DNA of 12,153 nucleotides from Flavobacteriales bacterium. GTDB lineage: Bacteria > Bacteroidota > Bacteroidia > Flavobacteriales_D > Crocinitomicaceae. The stretch covers positions 1 through 12,153 of the forward strand of contig CANHBA010000058.1 in the NCBI GenBank assembly GCA_947458985.1, read 5' to 3'. The notes beneath the pieces are model-generated. The model saw nothing but the letters and a program-made list of their open reading frames with translations. It did not search any database and was not told where the DNA came from. Position 1 is the stretch's first letter. Each line of letters opens with the position of its first letter. A program made the translations under genes and the position numbers. Below are positions 1-6,950 of the stretch, piece by piece.

Positions 1-1
1 A

Positions 2-901
2 CAATACGAGCGAGATTTAACCATTTTTCTTGCTGAGGTCCGACCAAATCTAGAACATTGGTCAAAAACAACCTTTTTGACCGATGCAAGTTTTCAGCAA
101 TTTATTGCCCAATGGCAGGCTTTTCCTTCCTTTATTTTTGGCTTAGAAATCTTGATCTGGAGCATACAAGCAAAGGGCAGTCCGATCTTGTTGGAAAGTG
201 CATTTACACGCAAAAAAAACCAAATACCAATCAATGGGCTTGTCTGGATGGGTACTTTAGCTGACATGCGTGCACAAGCAAGAGAAAAAATTGCGGCTGG
301 CTTTAGGGTTGTGAAACTCAAAATTGGCGCCTTAGATTGGCAGCAAGAGTTGCTTTTACTCAAAGAATTGCGCGCCAATGCTGGTGCAGACCAACTTACT
401 ATTCGCGTCGATGCCAATGGTGCTTTTACACCACAGCAAGTGCTGGAAGTATTGCAAGAATTGGCAAAACTCGAGGTGCATAGTATTGAGCAACCAATTG
501 CAGCAGGTCAGCAAATAGCAATGTCTAAATTGTGTACTGAAACAAACGTGCCTATTGCCTTAGATGAAGAATTGATTGGTGTTGTTTCTCGAGCTGAAAA
601 AATTGCTTTACTCGAGCAAATCAAACCACAATATATCATTCTCAAACCAAGTTTGCATGGCGGGTTTACAGGAGTAACCGAATGGATTGCACTTGCCGAA
701 GAACGACAAATCGGGTGGTGGCTAACTAGTGCGCTAGAAAGTGCTATTGGTCTTAGTGCAATTGTGCAATTTGGGGCTGGTTATCGGTTGTCGTTAGCTC
801 AAGGTTTTGGTACAGGGGGCTTATATACGAATAACTTCGCATCGACACTGGCTATTGAAAATGGCCAAATTTATTGGCTCAACGACTCGAGCAAGGCGTA
901 A
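2..901 (+). CDS. menC: o-succinylbenzoate synthase MenC (5' truncated by window edge)
   Basis: Enolase-superfamily enzyme that dehydrates SHCHC to o-succinylbenzoate in menaquinone synthesis, in the cytoplasm. The frame is open from base 2, so the N-terminal capping domain is cut by the window edge; 299 codons are present, against roughly 350 in the family. The TTG at 77 is an internal codon, not a start. Counting from that codon, the barrel signatures appear in order: INGLVWMG (53-59), the KxK acid/base pair in VVKLKIG (Lys80, Lys82), metal ligands in DANGAF (Asp112), SIEQP (Glu138) and ALDEEL (Asp163), and the second catalytic Lys in IILKPSLHGG (Lys190). SIEQPI and ALDEELIG are as I recall them from Bacteroidota MenC, which argues against the related dipeptide epimerases and muconate cycloisomerases. 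The 3' end overlaps the convergent next gene by 23 bp. No other men gene is visible in the window. Confidence 0.93.
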   Translation, partial: QYERDLTIFLAEVRPNLEHWSKTTFLTDASFQQFIAQWQAFPSFIFGLEILIWSIQAKGSPILLESAFTRKKNQIPINGLVWMGTLADMRAQAREKIAAGFRVVKLKIGALDWQQELLLLKELRANAGADQLTIRVDANGAFTPQQVLEVLQELAKLEVHSIEQPIAAGQQIAMSKLCTETNVPIALDEELIGVVSRAEKIALLEQIKPQYIILKPSLHGGFTGVTEWIALAEERQIGWWLTSALESAIGLSAIVQFGAGYRLSLAQGFGTGGLYTNNFASTLAIENGQIYWLNDSSKA

Positions 902-1835
902 TTTCTGTGCAATTTTGATACACCATATCGTGCAATATGAGCTGTGCGGCAAGCGCTAATTGCGTGTAGTTTTGCGAATTATTCCCGAAACCAGCTGCGC
1001 TATTTTGCCACATCGCTTTAATGAGTTCTTGCGATCCTTCGGTAGGCTGAATTTTGTCGACCACTGCAGCTACGTTTAAGGCGCCAGCGTGATACACATG
1101 CAAGACAAATAAGCGGAACCACAAATCGGTTTCGTTGTAGGTAAGGTTGTGCTTGGCTAAAATGCGTTTTGCCTCTGGAATACACACGCGTCTGATGAGC
1201 TGCGCTGCTCCGTAGGCAGAACGATCAAAATCTTTGCGCTCATCTATTGTGCCATTGACGACTAAACCCATAGAACGGGCCACACTTGGCATCAATTGAA
1301 AAGCACCATAAGCACCTGTAGAGGACTTGCGCATTTGTGCCGGACTCTCAATCAAAAGAATCGATTGTGCGTACCATGGATCTACACCGTAACGTTCAAA
1401 CGCGGCCACACCATTATCTAAGCTTGGGTATACTTCGGCAAAGCGATAAAAATCGTTTTTACCAGTGGTGACATATATTCGGGTATCGCTCGGTAGGCCA
1501 TTTTCCAAGCGAAAAGCTTGGCGCGTGCTGTCTTTTTTGGCTTCGGTTTGTGCATTCCAATCGCGGATAGACATTTTGCCAAGAACTTGGCGATTGGCCG
1601 CTACATTGATCAGGCAAGAATCTGGCGACAACAGCATGATTTTTTTCCAGAATTGTGCTTGTGGTAATTGATCCCAGCGGTCTTCAAATAGGGCCTCTGC
1701 GTGCATGATGGTTTGGGCGCCAGCTGCCTGGGTCACTTTAATTTTGTCGGCTTCCCAATTTTCTAATGGTTGGCTAAAGCTCAAGAGGCTAATTGTACAA
1801 AATGCAATAAGGGAGAGGAGTTGCTTCATTTTCAT
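879..1835 (-). CDS. Exported lytic transglycosylase, SLT/MltD-like domain
   Basis: Predicted periplasmic or secreted murein lytic transglycosylase, 318 aa, cleaving the MurNAc-GlcNAc bond of peptidoglycan. Residues 1-21 form a signal peptide (basic start, hydrophobic core, SFS then Gln22). The catalytic domain is C-terminal: LLIESP carries the likely catalytic Glu163, followed by GAYGAFQLMP (174-183), the substrate-groove signature, and a YHAG motif (248-251) where the family usually has YNAG. Residues 22-140 match nothing I recognise. I see no LysM repeat and no lipobox Cys, so it differs from E. coli MltD in carrying only the catalytic part. Two Met codons (1835 and 1829) could each be the start; both give a workable signal peptide. 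It is transcribed divergently from yidD across a 90-bp gap and converges on menC. The exact transglycosylase family is uncertain. Confidence 0.85.
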   Translation of the reverse strand: MKMKQLLSLIAFCTISLLSFSQPLENWEADKIKVTQAAGAQTIMHAEALFEDRWDQLPQAQFWKKIMLLSPDSCLINVAANRQVLGKMSIRDWNAQTEAKKDSTRQAFRLENGLPSDTRIYVTTGKNDFYRFAEVYPSLDNGVAAFERYGVDPWYAQSILLIESPAQMRKSSTGAYGAFQLMPSVARSMGLVVNGTIDERKDFDRSAYGAAQLIRRVCIPEAKRILAKHNLTYNETDLWFRLFVLHVYHAGALNVAAVVDKIQPTEGSQELIKAMWQNSAAGFGNNSQNYTQLALAAQLILHDMVYQNCTEITPCSSR

Positions 1836-1869
1836 TTCCTAAAAATACGAATAACTTGAAATGGCTAGA

Positions 1870-1884
1870 ATGTTACGGTAACAT
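1870..1884. promoter_or_regulatory. Perfect 15-bp palindrome between divergent genes (candidate operator)
   Basis: ATGTTAC-G-GTAACAT is a perfect 7+1+7 inverted repeat. It lies 34 bp upstream of the lytic transglycosylase start and 41 bp upstream of the yidD start, in the only divergent gap of any size in the window. Its size and symmetry suit a dimeric repressor or activator site. It is not followed by a T-run and sits upstream of both genes, so a terminator is unlikely. The regulator is unknown. Confidence 0.4.
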
Positions 1885-1913
1885 AGTATACACAACATCC
1901 TGTTGAAATTGCT

Positions 1914-1921
1914 TAATTTTG
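1914..1921 (+). promoter_or_regulatory. Candidate Bacteroidota -7 box for yidD
   Basis: TAATTTTG matches the Bacteroidota -7 consensus TAnnTTTG at every fixed position. It ends only 4 nt before the yidD ATG, so the transcript would be leaderless or nearly so. No TTG stands at the expected -33 distance (the nearest is at 1903-1905, too close), so this could be a chance match in AT-rich DNA. Confidence 0.25.
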
Positions 1922-1925
1922 CTGC

Positions 1926-2213
1926 ATGCAATGGCTTTATAAGGTTTTAAGTTTCCCGCTCATCTTCATGGTAAAGGTCTATAAATGGGTGCTTTCGCCA
2001 CTTTTACCCCCAAGCTGTAGGTATACCCCAACTTGCTCTACTTACATGATTGAAGCGTTGAAAATTTGGGGGCCATTCAAAGGAACATACCTTGGGCTCA
2101 AGCGCATTGCAAGCTGCCATCCGAGAGGTGGCTTCGGTTACGATCCTGTTCCTACACCAGATTCGGCAAAGTCTGACGCTGCTTCAGCACCCGATAATAA
2201 TTCAGAAAAGTAG
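1926..2213 (+). CDS. yidD: Membrane protein insertion efficiency factor YidD
   Basis: Small membrane-associated protein (95 aa) of the YidD/Hypothetical-70-kDa family, which assists YidC- and Sec-dependent insertion of inner-membrane proteins. The N-terminal 25 residues form the expected amphipathic/hydrophobic helix. The signature CRYTPTCSTY is at 31-40, the third conserved Cys is in SCHP (Cys64), and the core closes with GYDPVP (71-76). The last 19 residues are a low-complexity Ser/Asp/Ala/Asn tail beyond the family core, mostly encoded in the 62 bp that overlap the convergent helicase gene. In many bacteria yidD lies between rnpA and yidC; neither is here, so the gene has moved from that context. 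The ATG at 1926 gives the canonical MQWLYK start. No Shine-Dalgarno sequence is visible. Confidence 0.96.
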   Translation: MQWLYKVLSFPLIFMVKVYKWVLSPLLPPSCRYTPTCSTYMIEALKIWGPFKGTYLGLKRIASCHPRGGFGYDPVPTPDSAKSDAASAPDNNSEK

Positions 2214-5200
2214 GGTAGTCAGCTGCTGCTGCTAGACGTTCGTCTGCATTATGCGCTGCCTGTGCAATTTTGTTATTTTCTAAAAACACGAACCATTCCC
2301 ATAATTTATTGGTTGCCGCACTGCGCTTTGAAGGGAAATCAATAGCGCGAACACTGCTGTAAAAATGCAAAGCTTTCTGGGCTCTTGTCAGTAAAACATT
2401 GAGCCGCCTGCCACTTTGCGCTTGCGTCATGGGGCCTAGCTTGAGGCTAAATTGTTGCGCTTCATTTTTTGCATAGCCAAAACTGATCAAAAGAATTTCA
2501 CATTCTTCGCCTTGTACTTGTTCTAAAGCCAAAAAGAAAGCACTGCGTTCCTGAATTCGTCGCTCCAGCAGCGCTTGTTCAGCAGCACTCAGTTCTTGGT
2601 AAATACAGTTGAGTTGCGCTTCAGAAAAAGCAACTACGCCAAATTTTTGAGTGTTTTGAAGCTGGTTTTTTAATTGTCTGGCAACAGCCTGTGCTTCGCG
2701 CTTATTTTGTTGTTGTTCGTAGCAGCCATCTGGTATGTAATGGTCAAATAAGCCGCTATTCGCAGCGGTTTTTGAGGGCCAAACAACCAAAGAGTTGTCA
2801 TAAAAATGTTCATTGGAAAACGCAATGAGACTCGGATCTTCGCTGCGGTAGTGGTGGCGCAAGTGCTTACTTGGAAGATAAAATGCGGCCTGATGCAGGA
2901 GGTCAACAACACCTTCGGCACTTTGTCCAAAATACGATTGCGGTCTCATTTGTTGCGGATCACCGGCAACAACCAGTTTGGAAACCCTTTGCAAGGCCCC
3001 GACCGCATGGCTTAAAGGCAGCTGACTTGCTTCATCAAAGATGCCAATATCGAATAAGTCCTGTTGCATAGGCAGACGCTTAGCTAAGGCAGTTGGCGTG
3101 GCAAGCCAGATCGGAAAAATAGCACGCAACCAAGGTGCTGCATGGCTTTCAAATAGGGCAGCAATACTGAGGTGCTGCCTTGTTTTAGCCATTTCCTTGA
3201 CAAGAATGGCTTTGCCTTTTCGCAAATTTTGACGCTGCGCTTTTTGTTCAACTGTTAGCCGCTGTAATGGGGCAACTAATAATTGTTGTAAGTCATGGAA
3301 ATTTTGATATTGCTTGGCCTTCAGTTGCCTTGCGTTTTGCTCCCAAATGGCGGCTTCTTTATTTAAATCTTCTTCAATGAGCGGTTTTACTTGTGCAGCG
3401 GTGTGCGCGTAGAGGTCAGGGAAGTGATAGCGGAGGTCAGCCCAGAATTCATTGCGAAGGTCTTGTTGTAATTGATTCAAATCAGTGCAGCCTTCCCAAA
3501 GTTCAAATGGAATTTGCTGAATAAAAGAATGATTTTCAATGAGCTCATTGATTTTAGACGCAATGGCATGCTGGAGTTGTTTTAAATCGGTCGCTTGGGG
3601 TGTAAATAATTGATGGTGTAATTGTTGGAATTGATGCGCCATTTGATGATGTTGGCAATAATATTGAATTTCAGCGGAGTTCAAAGATCGGTACCAGCTC
3701 CAATTGCTGCTATTGTGTTGTTTGAGAAGTGAAATAAGTAAGCCAGAGGCTTCTTCTAAATCAGTAACACCTAAATTGGCGAATTTTTCAATAATTTGAG
3801 CTTTTTGTTCTTGACTTCTCCAGTATTTTTTCAAGTTGGTTTCCAGTGCCTTGAGTTCCAAACCGGGCAATCTCAGCCAGTTTTTTTCAAGTTTGCGCCA
3901 TTTGCGTTTCGCCAGCCAACCACTTGCTTTTGCTGCTTCGAGCAATACTTCCCATTCTGTTAGCGTTGGAATTTGTTTCCAAACCTGCAGTACTTCACTA
4001 AGCTGAGCTTGCTTTGCATTTATTTGCTGGTATTGTTGTAGCCGTTTGAGATGGGCCTCTGGCTCTTTATCTAGCAGAACGCCATAGGTTTGGTACACGC
4101 CTCCTTGAAACTGAACACAACGCAAACTTTGTGTAACAAACAACTGAAGTTCGCCTATGGAATGCAGTTGTTGTTTGGTATTTAGTTCCCTGTACAAGGA
4201 ATTCCATTGTGCCCAATCTTGATCTAGAGCTTGCGCACTTGCTTCTTGCCAATATTGTTGGAGCAGCCCAAGTATTTTTCTTGTTTCTTCATCGATTTGT
4301 TCGATTTTCTTTTGCTGCAATAACCAAGACAGCCACCTTTTTGTTGCTCTAACAGCAGCGTTGTTCACCGGTTCAAAATGAGTGCGCAATTGGTGAAAAG
4401 GAATACCTGTTTGCTTTTCGATTTGCCTGCGTTGCGTCCAATATTTTTGAGCTAAAAATTCATTTTGGAACTGTGTCGTTCCTTGTATTGTCGACTGCAG
4501 TAAATGCTCAAATTGCTGCTGTAATCTTTTGTAGAACGGCGCTAAGGTTTGTGAGTCTGGCAATAAAACACAAAATTGATCGAGTTGGTGTGGAGCCATT
4601 TTGCCCACTAATACTTCTAATGCAATAGGTTTGTCAGACACAACTAATGCGCTTTGCCCTTTCTCAATAGCTTGGGCCATAATGGTGCTAAGTACAACTG
4701 ACTTTCCAGTTCCAGGTGGCCCATAAATGACAGTAGAACTCGTTTTTGCTTGTGCTATAGCTGCGCGTTGATCAGGGTCTAAAGGACCTATTTGATTTGA
4801 AATGAAAACTTCTTGTTTCGTTGCTGAAACTGATTCGACATCGCCAATAATTTGATGAAGTGCCGCTGAGAATTGGGATGCTTGTTTTAAGGCTTCCCAT
4901 TCTTTGCGCAGTTCGTAACGCTGTGGATGCAAGTTAGCAAAGCCCTCTGTCGGTTCGTAGTGCAAAAAAAGATTTGTGTTTAGGAATTGGGCAATGACCT
5001 CAGCTCGTTCTTTATCTTGGAAATCTGGGAGGAGGGCCTTTTTCATTTCAAGGACCAAGAACGGATTGAGAAAAGAGTTTTGCTCAAATTCTAATTTTTC
5101 TTGTCGATTGTTGAAGCCTACACATTCATGCAAAAAAACGGGTGTCTTGATGGTTTTGTCTCCTTTTTTCCAAGTGAGCAAGCCCTCGAATTTGACCATT

Positions 5201-5394
5201 GCTAAAACGCCTCTTTCACGCTCTATACGCTTGAACTCTTTGAATAATTGTCGGCCGTTTGCGTTGCCGTCCCAAAGTTCGTGTTCGGAGCAAACATAAG
5301 TCGCCCCAGTGAGGTCGATCAAGGGGTCGTTGGACCTAAGTTGCAACAACTCAGACTCCCATGTTTGCAGAAATTCCTGAACCAAAGCCGACAT
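2152..5394 (-). CDS. Superfamily 1 DNA/RNA helicase, COG1112-like, DUF4011-like N-terminus
   Basis: Cytoplasmic ATP-dependent helicase or translocase of 1080 aa, UPF1-like SF1. Motifs in order: Q-type LDPDQRAAI (205-213), Walker A GPPGTGKS (225-232), Walker B FDEASQLPL (786-794), motif III GDPQQMRPQS (811-820), motif IV HHYRSEDPS (847-855), motif V QGEECEILLISFG (961-973), and motif VI RRLNVLLTRA (996-1005). Between Walker A and Walker B lies a roughly 500-residue Gln-rich, largely helical, probably coiled-coil insert. Residues 15-125, including MVKFEGLLTWKKG and NSFLNPFLVLEMKK, resemble in layout the DUF4011 region that precedes many bacterial helicases of this type; this is my inference from pattern. 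There is no C-terminal Vsr/PLD nuclease or DUF3320-type tail: the protein ends about 75 residues after motif VI. It diverges from the T9SS gene and converges on yidD. The nucleic-acid target is unknown; a repair/RNA role or a phage-defence role are both possible. Confidence 0.9.
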   Translation of the reverse strand: MSALVQEFLQTWESELLQLRSNDPLIDLTGATYVCSEHELWDGNANGRQLFKEFKRIERERGVLAMVKFEGLLTWKKGDKTIKTPVFLHECVGFNNRQEKLEFEQNSFLNPFLVLEMKKALLPDFQDKERAEVIAQFLNTNLFLHYEPTEGFANLHPQRYELRKEWEALKQASQFSAALHQIIGDVESVSATKQEVFISNQIGPLDPDQRAAIAQAKTSSTVIYGPPGTGKSVVLSTIMAQAIEKGQSALVVSDKPIALEVLVGKMAPHQLDQFCVLLPDSQTLAPFYKRLQQQFEHLLQSTIQGTTQFQNEFLAQKYWTQRRQIEKQTGIPFHQLRTHFEPVNNAAVRATKRWLSWLLQQKKIEQIDEETRKILGLLQQYWQEASAQALDQDWAQWNSLYRELNTKQQLHSIGELQLFVTQSLRCVQFQGGVYQTYGVLLDKEPEAHLKRLQQYQQINAKQAQLSEVLQVWKQIPTLTEWEVLLEAAKASGWLAKRKWRKLEKNWLRLPGLELKALETNLKKYWRSQEQKAQIIEKFANLGVTDLEEASGLLISLLKQHNSSNWSWYRSLNSAEIQYYCQHHQMAHQFQQLHHQLFTPQATDLKQLQHAIASKINELIENHSFIQQIPFELWEGCTDLNQLQQDLRNEFWADLRYHFPDLYAHTAAQVKPLIEEDLNKEAAIWEQNARQLKAKQYQNFHDLQQLLVAPLQRLTVEQKAQRQNLRKGKAILVKEMAKTRQHLSIAALFESHAAPWLRAIFPIWLATPTALAKRLPMQQDLFDIGIFDEASQLPLSHAVGALQRVSKLVVAGDPQQMRPQSYFGQSAEGVVDLLHQAAFYLPSKHLRHHYRSEDPSLIAFSNEHFYDNSLVVWPSKTAANSGLFDHYIPDGCYEQQQNKREAQAVARQLKNQLQNTQKFGVVAFSEAQLNCIYQELSAAEQALLERRIQERSAFFLALEQVQGEECEILLISFGYAKNEAQQFSLKLGPMTQAQSGRRLNVLLTRAQKALHFYSSVRAIDFPSKRSAATNKLWEWFVFLENNKIAQAAHNADERLAAAADYPTFLNYYRVLKQRQTLPNLV

Positions 5395-5431
5395 GTCGTA
5401 AAGTTAGCACCATTCCATCGAATAAAAAACC

Positions 5432-5439
5432 TAAATTTG
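5432..5439 (+). promoter_or_regulatory. Candidate -7 box for the T9SS-sorted protein gene
   Basis: TAAATTTG matches the TAnnTTTG consensus exactly and lies 16 bp before the ATG at 5456, giving a short leader of about 10 nt. It sits in the 61-bp divergent gap after the helicase start. No TTG is present at the -33 distance, so support rests on the single box. Confidence 0.3.
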
Positions 5440-5455
5440 GGTTTCAAACTTTTCT

Positions 5456-6544
5456 ATGAAAACATTCATTTTCAGCATCTTTTTAGGTCTAGCAAGTACC
5501 ACACTTGCTCAAATCACCGTTCAAGTCAACGACTTCGCTACCGCCAACGACACCGTTCGCATGAGCCTCGCCAATCCTTTTACCATAGATCTTCAGAACA
5601 CGGGTCCAAATGCCACCTGGGATTTCTCCCAACTCACCGCTCAAAGCCAAACACTGATCAACTACAACCCGATCGGTTTTGGCTCTATTCTTATTATTGC
5701 GACCTACGGCCCCATTGCATCCACGCCATACAAAGCCACCTATTTCAATCTTACCGACGATCTTCCCATTGACCAATTCTCCGCTTTTTTGCCTATCGAA
5801 CTATCGAATTTGAGTCAATACACCCGTCGCACGAGTACGCAAGTCAATAGTATTGGTTATTCCATTGACGTGCAGGGGCAAGGCGTACCATTCAAATCAG
5901 ACACCATCGAAACGCGCTATGAATTACCGCTCAATTTCAACGATTCATATATGTCAAGAGGTTACACCTATATCGATTTGAACCCAGCAACCGACATTAA
6001 ATTTATCCAGCATCGCCAACGCAATTCTGTTGTAGACGGTTGGGGAAGCATCACCACACCGCTAGGCACTTTCAATGCGCTGCGCATTCGCCACGACATC
6101 ACCGAAAACGATTCCATTTACCAAACGTTCTTTGGTACTGGCTCGTGGTTTGCCCCACCAAGTTTTACAACCACAGAATACGAATGGTGGACAACCGGCA
6201 AAAAAGAATATTTAGTGCGTGCCACAGTTGGTGGCTTTGGCCAGACCGGTGGCGCGGCTACGATAGAATACCAAGACATATATCTAGGCTTAGATGCCGG
6301 TTTACCCGAAGCCAACTTTTCAGTTGATTTATATCCCAATCCAGCTACAGAATGGTGCTTTTTCAAAAGTTCAACTCCTTTTGACTACATAGAAGTCCTG
6401 AATTTGAATGGTCAAATTGTTTTAACACATCAAAATGCGGCAACACAGGGCTACTTTGACATTTCTGAACTTCCAACAGGAACTTATACTTTGGGTATTC
6501 ACACTTCCAAGGGCGTTCTTCACAAAAAGCTCGTTAAACTTTAA
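5456..6544 (+). CDS. Secreted protein with type IX (Por) secretion C-terminal sorting domain
   Basis: Exported 362-aa protein. Residues 1-18 are a signal peptide with predicted cleavage at TLA, leaving Gln19 first. The central region (about 20-285) is beta-rich with many Asn/Thr and aromatic residues and contains WGSITTPLGTFNALRIRHD (196-214), a turn-and-strand motif I recognise from other uncharacterised Bacteroidota secreted proteins; no catalytic motif is evident. Residues 289-362 are a type A T9SS sorting domain: DLYPNPAT (291-298), the IEVLNLNGQIV strand (312-322), ISELPTGTYTL (336-346) and a basic end, LHKKLVKL. Such proteins cross the outer membrane through the PorV/SprA translocon, lose the C-terminal domain, and are released or anchored to A-LPS. 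The stop codon directly abuts the probable rnpB promoter. The codons are richer in C than those of menC or the helicase. Function of the mature part is unknown. Confidence 0.92.
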   Translation: MKTFIFSIFLGLASTTLAQITVQVNDFATANDTVRMSLANPFTIDLQNTGPNATWDFSQLTAQSQTLINYNPIGFGSILIIATYGPIASTPYKATYFNLTDDLPIDQFSAFLPIELSNLSQYTRRTSTQVNSIGYSIDVQGQGVPFKSDTIETRYELPLNFNDSYMSRGYTYIDLNPATDIKFIQHRQRNSVVDGWGSITTPLGTFNALRIRHDITENDSIYQTFFGTGSWFAPPSFTTTEYEWWTTGKKEYLVRATVGGFGQTGGAATIEYQDIYLGLDAGLPEANFSVDLYPNPATEWCFFKSSTPFDYIEVLNLNGQIVLTHQNAATQGYFDISELPTGTYTLGIHTSKGVLHKKLVKL

Positions 6545-6552
6545 TACCTTTA
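6545..6552 (+). promoter_or_regulatory. Candidate rnpB -7 box
   Basis: TACCTTTA matches seven of eight positions of TAnnTTTG. It begins at the base after the stop codon of the upstream gene and ends 4 nt before the predicted RNA 5' end at 6557, which is the spacing expected for a -7 box. The -33 region would lie inside the upstream coding sequence, and I see no clean TTG there. Confidence 0.4.
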
Positions 6553-6556
6553 CCTC

Positions 6557-6934
6557 GGCAAATCAGTCTATCGCTTTTCATTTGAAAAGAGGAAAGTCCG
6601 GGCAGCACAGAGCATCGTACTTCTTAACGGGAAGGGCTGTAACAAGGAATTGTTACAGTACAGCTAGTGCCGCAGAAAATATACTACCTCGGCTTGCCGA
6701 GGAAAAGGTGAAAAGGTGAGGTAAGAGCTCACCGCGGTTGCAGTGATGCAACTGGCAGGGTAAACCTTACGAGCTGAAAGACCAAATATACCGAGGCCTG
6801 CGCAAGCAGAACGGGCTGCTCGCCTGTCTCGGAGGGTAGGTCGATGGACGCTGTGCGCGAGTGCAGCGCTAGATAAATGATAGACACCAACGCTGCGTGC
6901 AGCAACTGGTACAGAACCCGGCTTATGATTTGCC
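6557..6934 (+). ncRNA. rnpB: RNase P RNA, bacterial type A
   Basis: Catalytic RNA of ribonuclease P, which trims the 5' leaders of tRNA precursors together with the RnpA protein. The ends are set by P1: GGCAAATCA (6557-6565) pairs perfectly with TGATTTGCC (6926-6934), giving a 378-nt RNA. P2 is GTCTATC (6566-6572) with GATAGAC (6879-6885). P3 is CTTTTC-ATTT-GAAAAG (6574-6589). The universal core follows: GAGGAAAGTCCGGGC (from 6589) as P4 5' strand, GGTAAGAGCTCACCGC, AGGGTAAACC, GGAGGGTAGG (the L15 element that contacts the tRNA CCA end), AGATAAATGAT, and ACAGAACCCGGCTTAT as P4 3' strand. P12 is reduced to a short hairpin, CCTCGG-CTTG-CCGAGG (6687-6702). A P19 hairpin lies between P2 and P4 (CCA 6887-6889 with TGG 6907-6909 around GCTG/CAGC). 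All conserved regions appear intact. Confidence 0.98.
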
Positions 6935-6935
6935 A

Positions 6936-6947
6936 TTTTTTATTTTT
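6936..6947 (+). terminator. U-rich tract directly after rnpB
   Basis: T6-A-T5 begins 2 nt after the 3' strand of P1 and ends 3 nt before the alkD-like ATG. It could end rnpB transcription or mark a processing site, but the only helix ending here is P1, whose strands are about 360 nt apart. A classic local hairpin terminator is therefore absent and some readthrough into the next gene is likely. Confidence 0.35.
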
Positions 6948-6950
6948 CGC

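Noticed and set aside
94..417. Minus-strand 107-codon frame inside menC
   Set aside because: It is fully antisense to conserved menC codons, with no domain, start context or homology pattern.
77..901. TTG at 77 as the start of menC
   Set aside because: The frame is open from base 2 and the upstream residues continue the capping domain, so the gene is cut by the window edge and TTG 77 is internal.
825..1857. 13-bp direct repeat ATACGAATAACTT at 825-837 and 1845-1857 flanking the lytic transglycosylase gene
   Set aside because: About one such pair is expected by chance in 12 kb of AT-rich sequence; one copy lies inside menC codons, and there is no transposase or inverted end.
5248..5772. 174-codon plus-strand open frame across the helicase start and the T9SS gene start
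   Set aside because: It is antisense to one strong gene and out of frame with another; its composition (His/Ser/Arg-rich) is that of a shadow frame and no motif is seen.
1926..6934. yidD and rnpB in the same window as a remnant of an rnpA-yidD-yidC locus
   Set aside because: They are 4.3 kb apart with unrelated genes between, and neither rnpA, yidC nor rpmH is present, so the co-location is most likely coincidence.
6897..6950. GTG start for the alkD-like gene inside rnpB
   Set aside because: It would translate the P19 hairpin and the 3' P4/P1 strands of RNase P RNA; ATG 6951 gives a normal family N-terminus.
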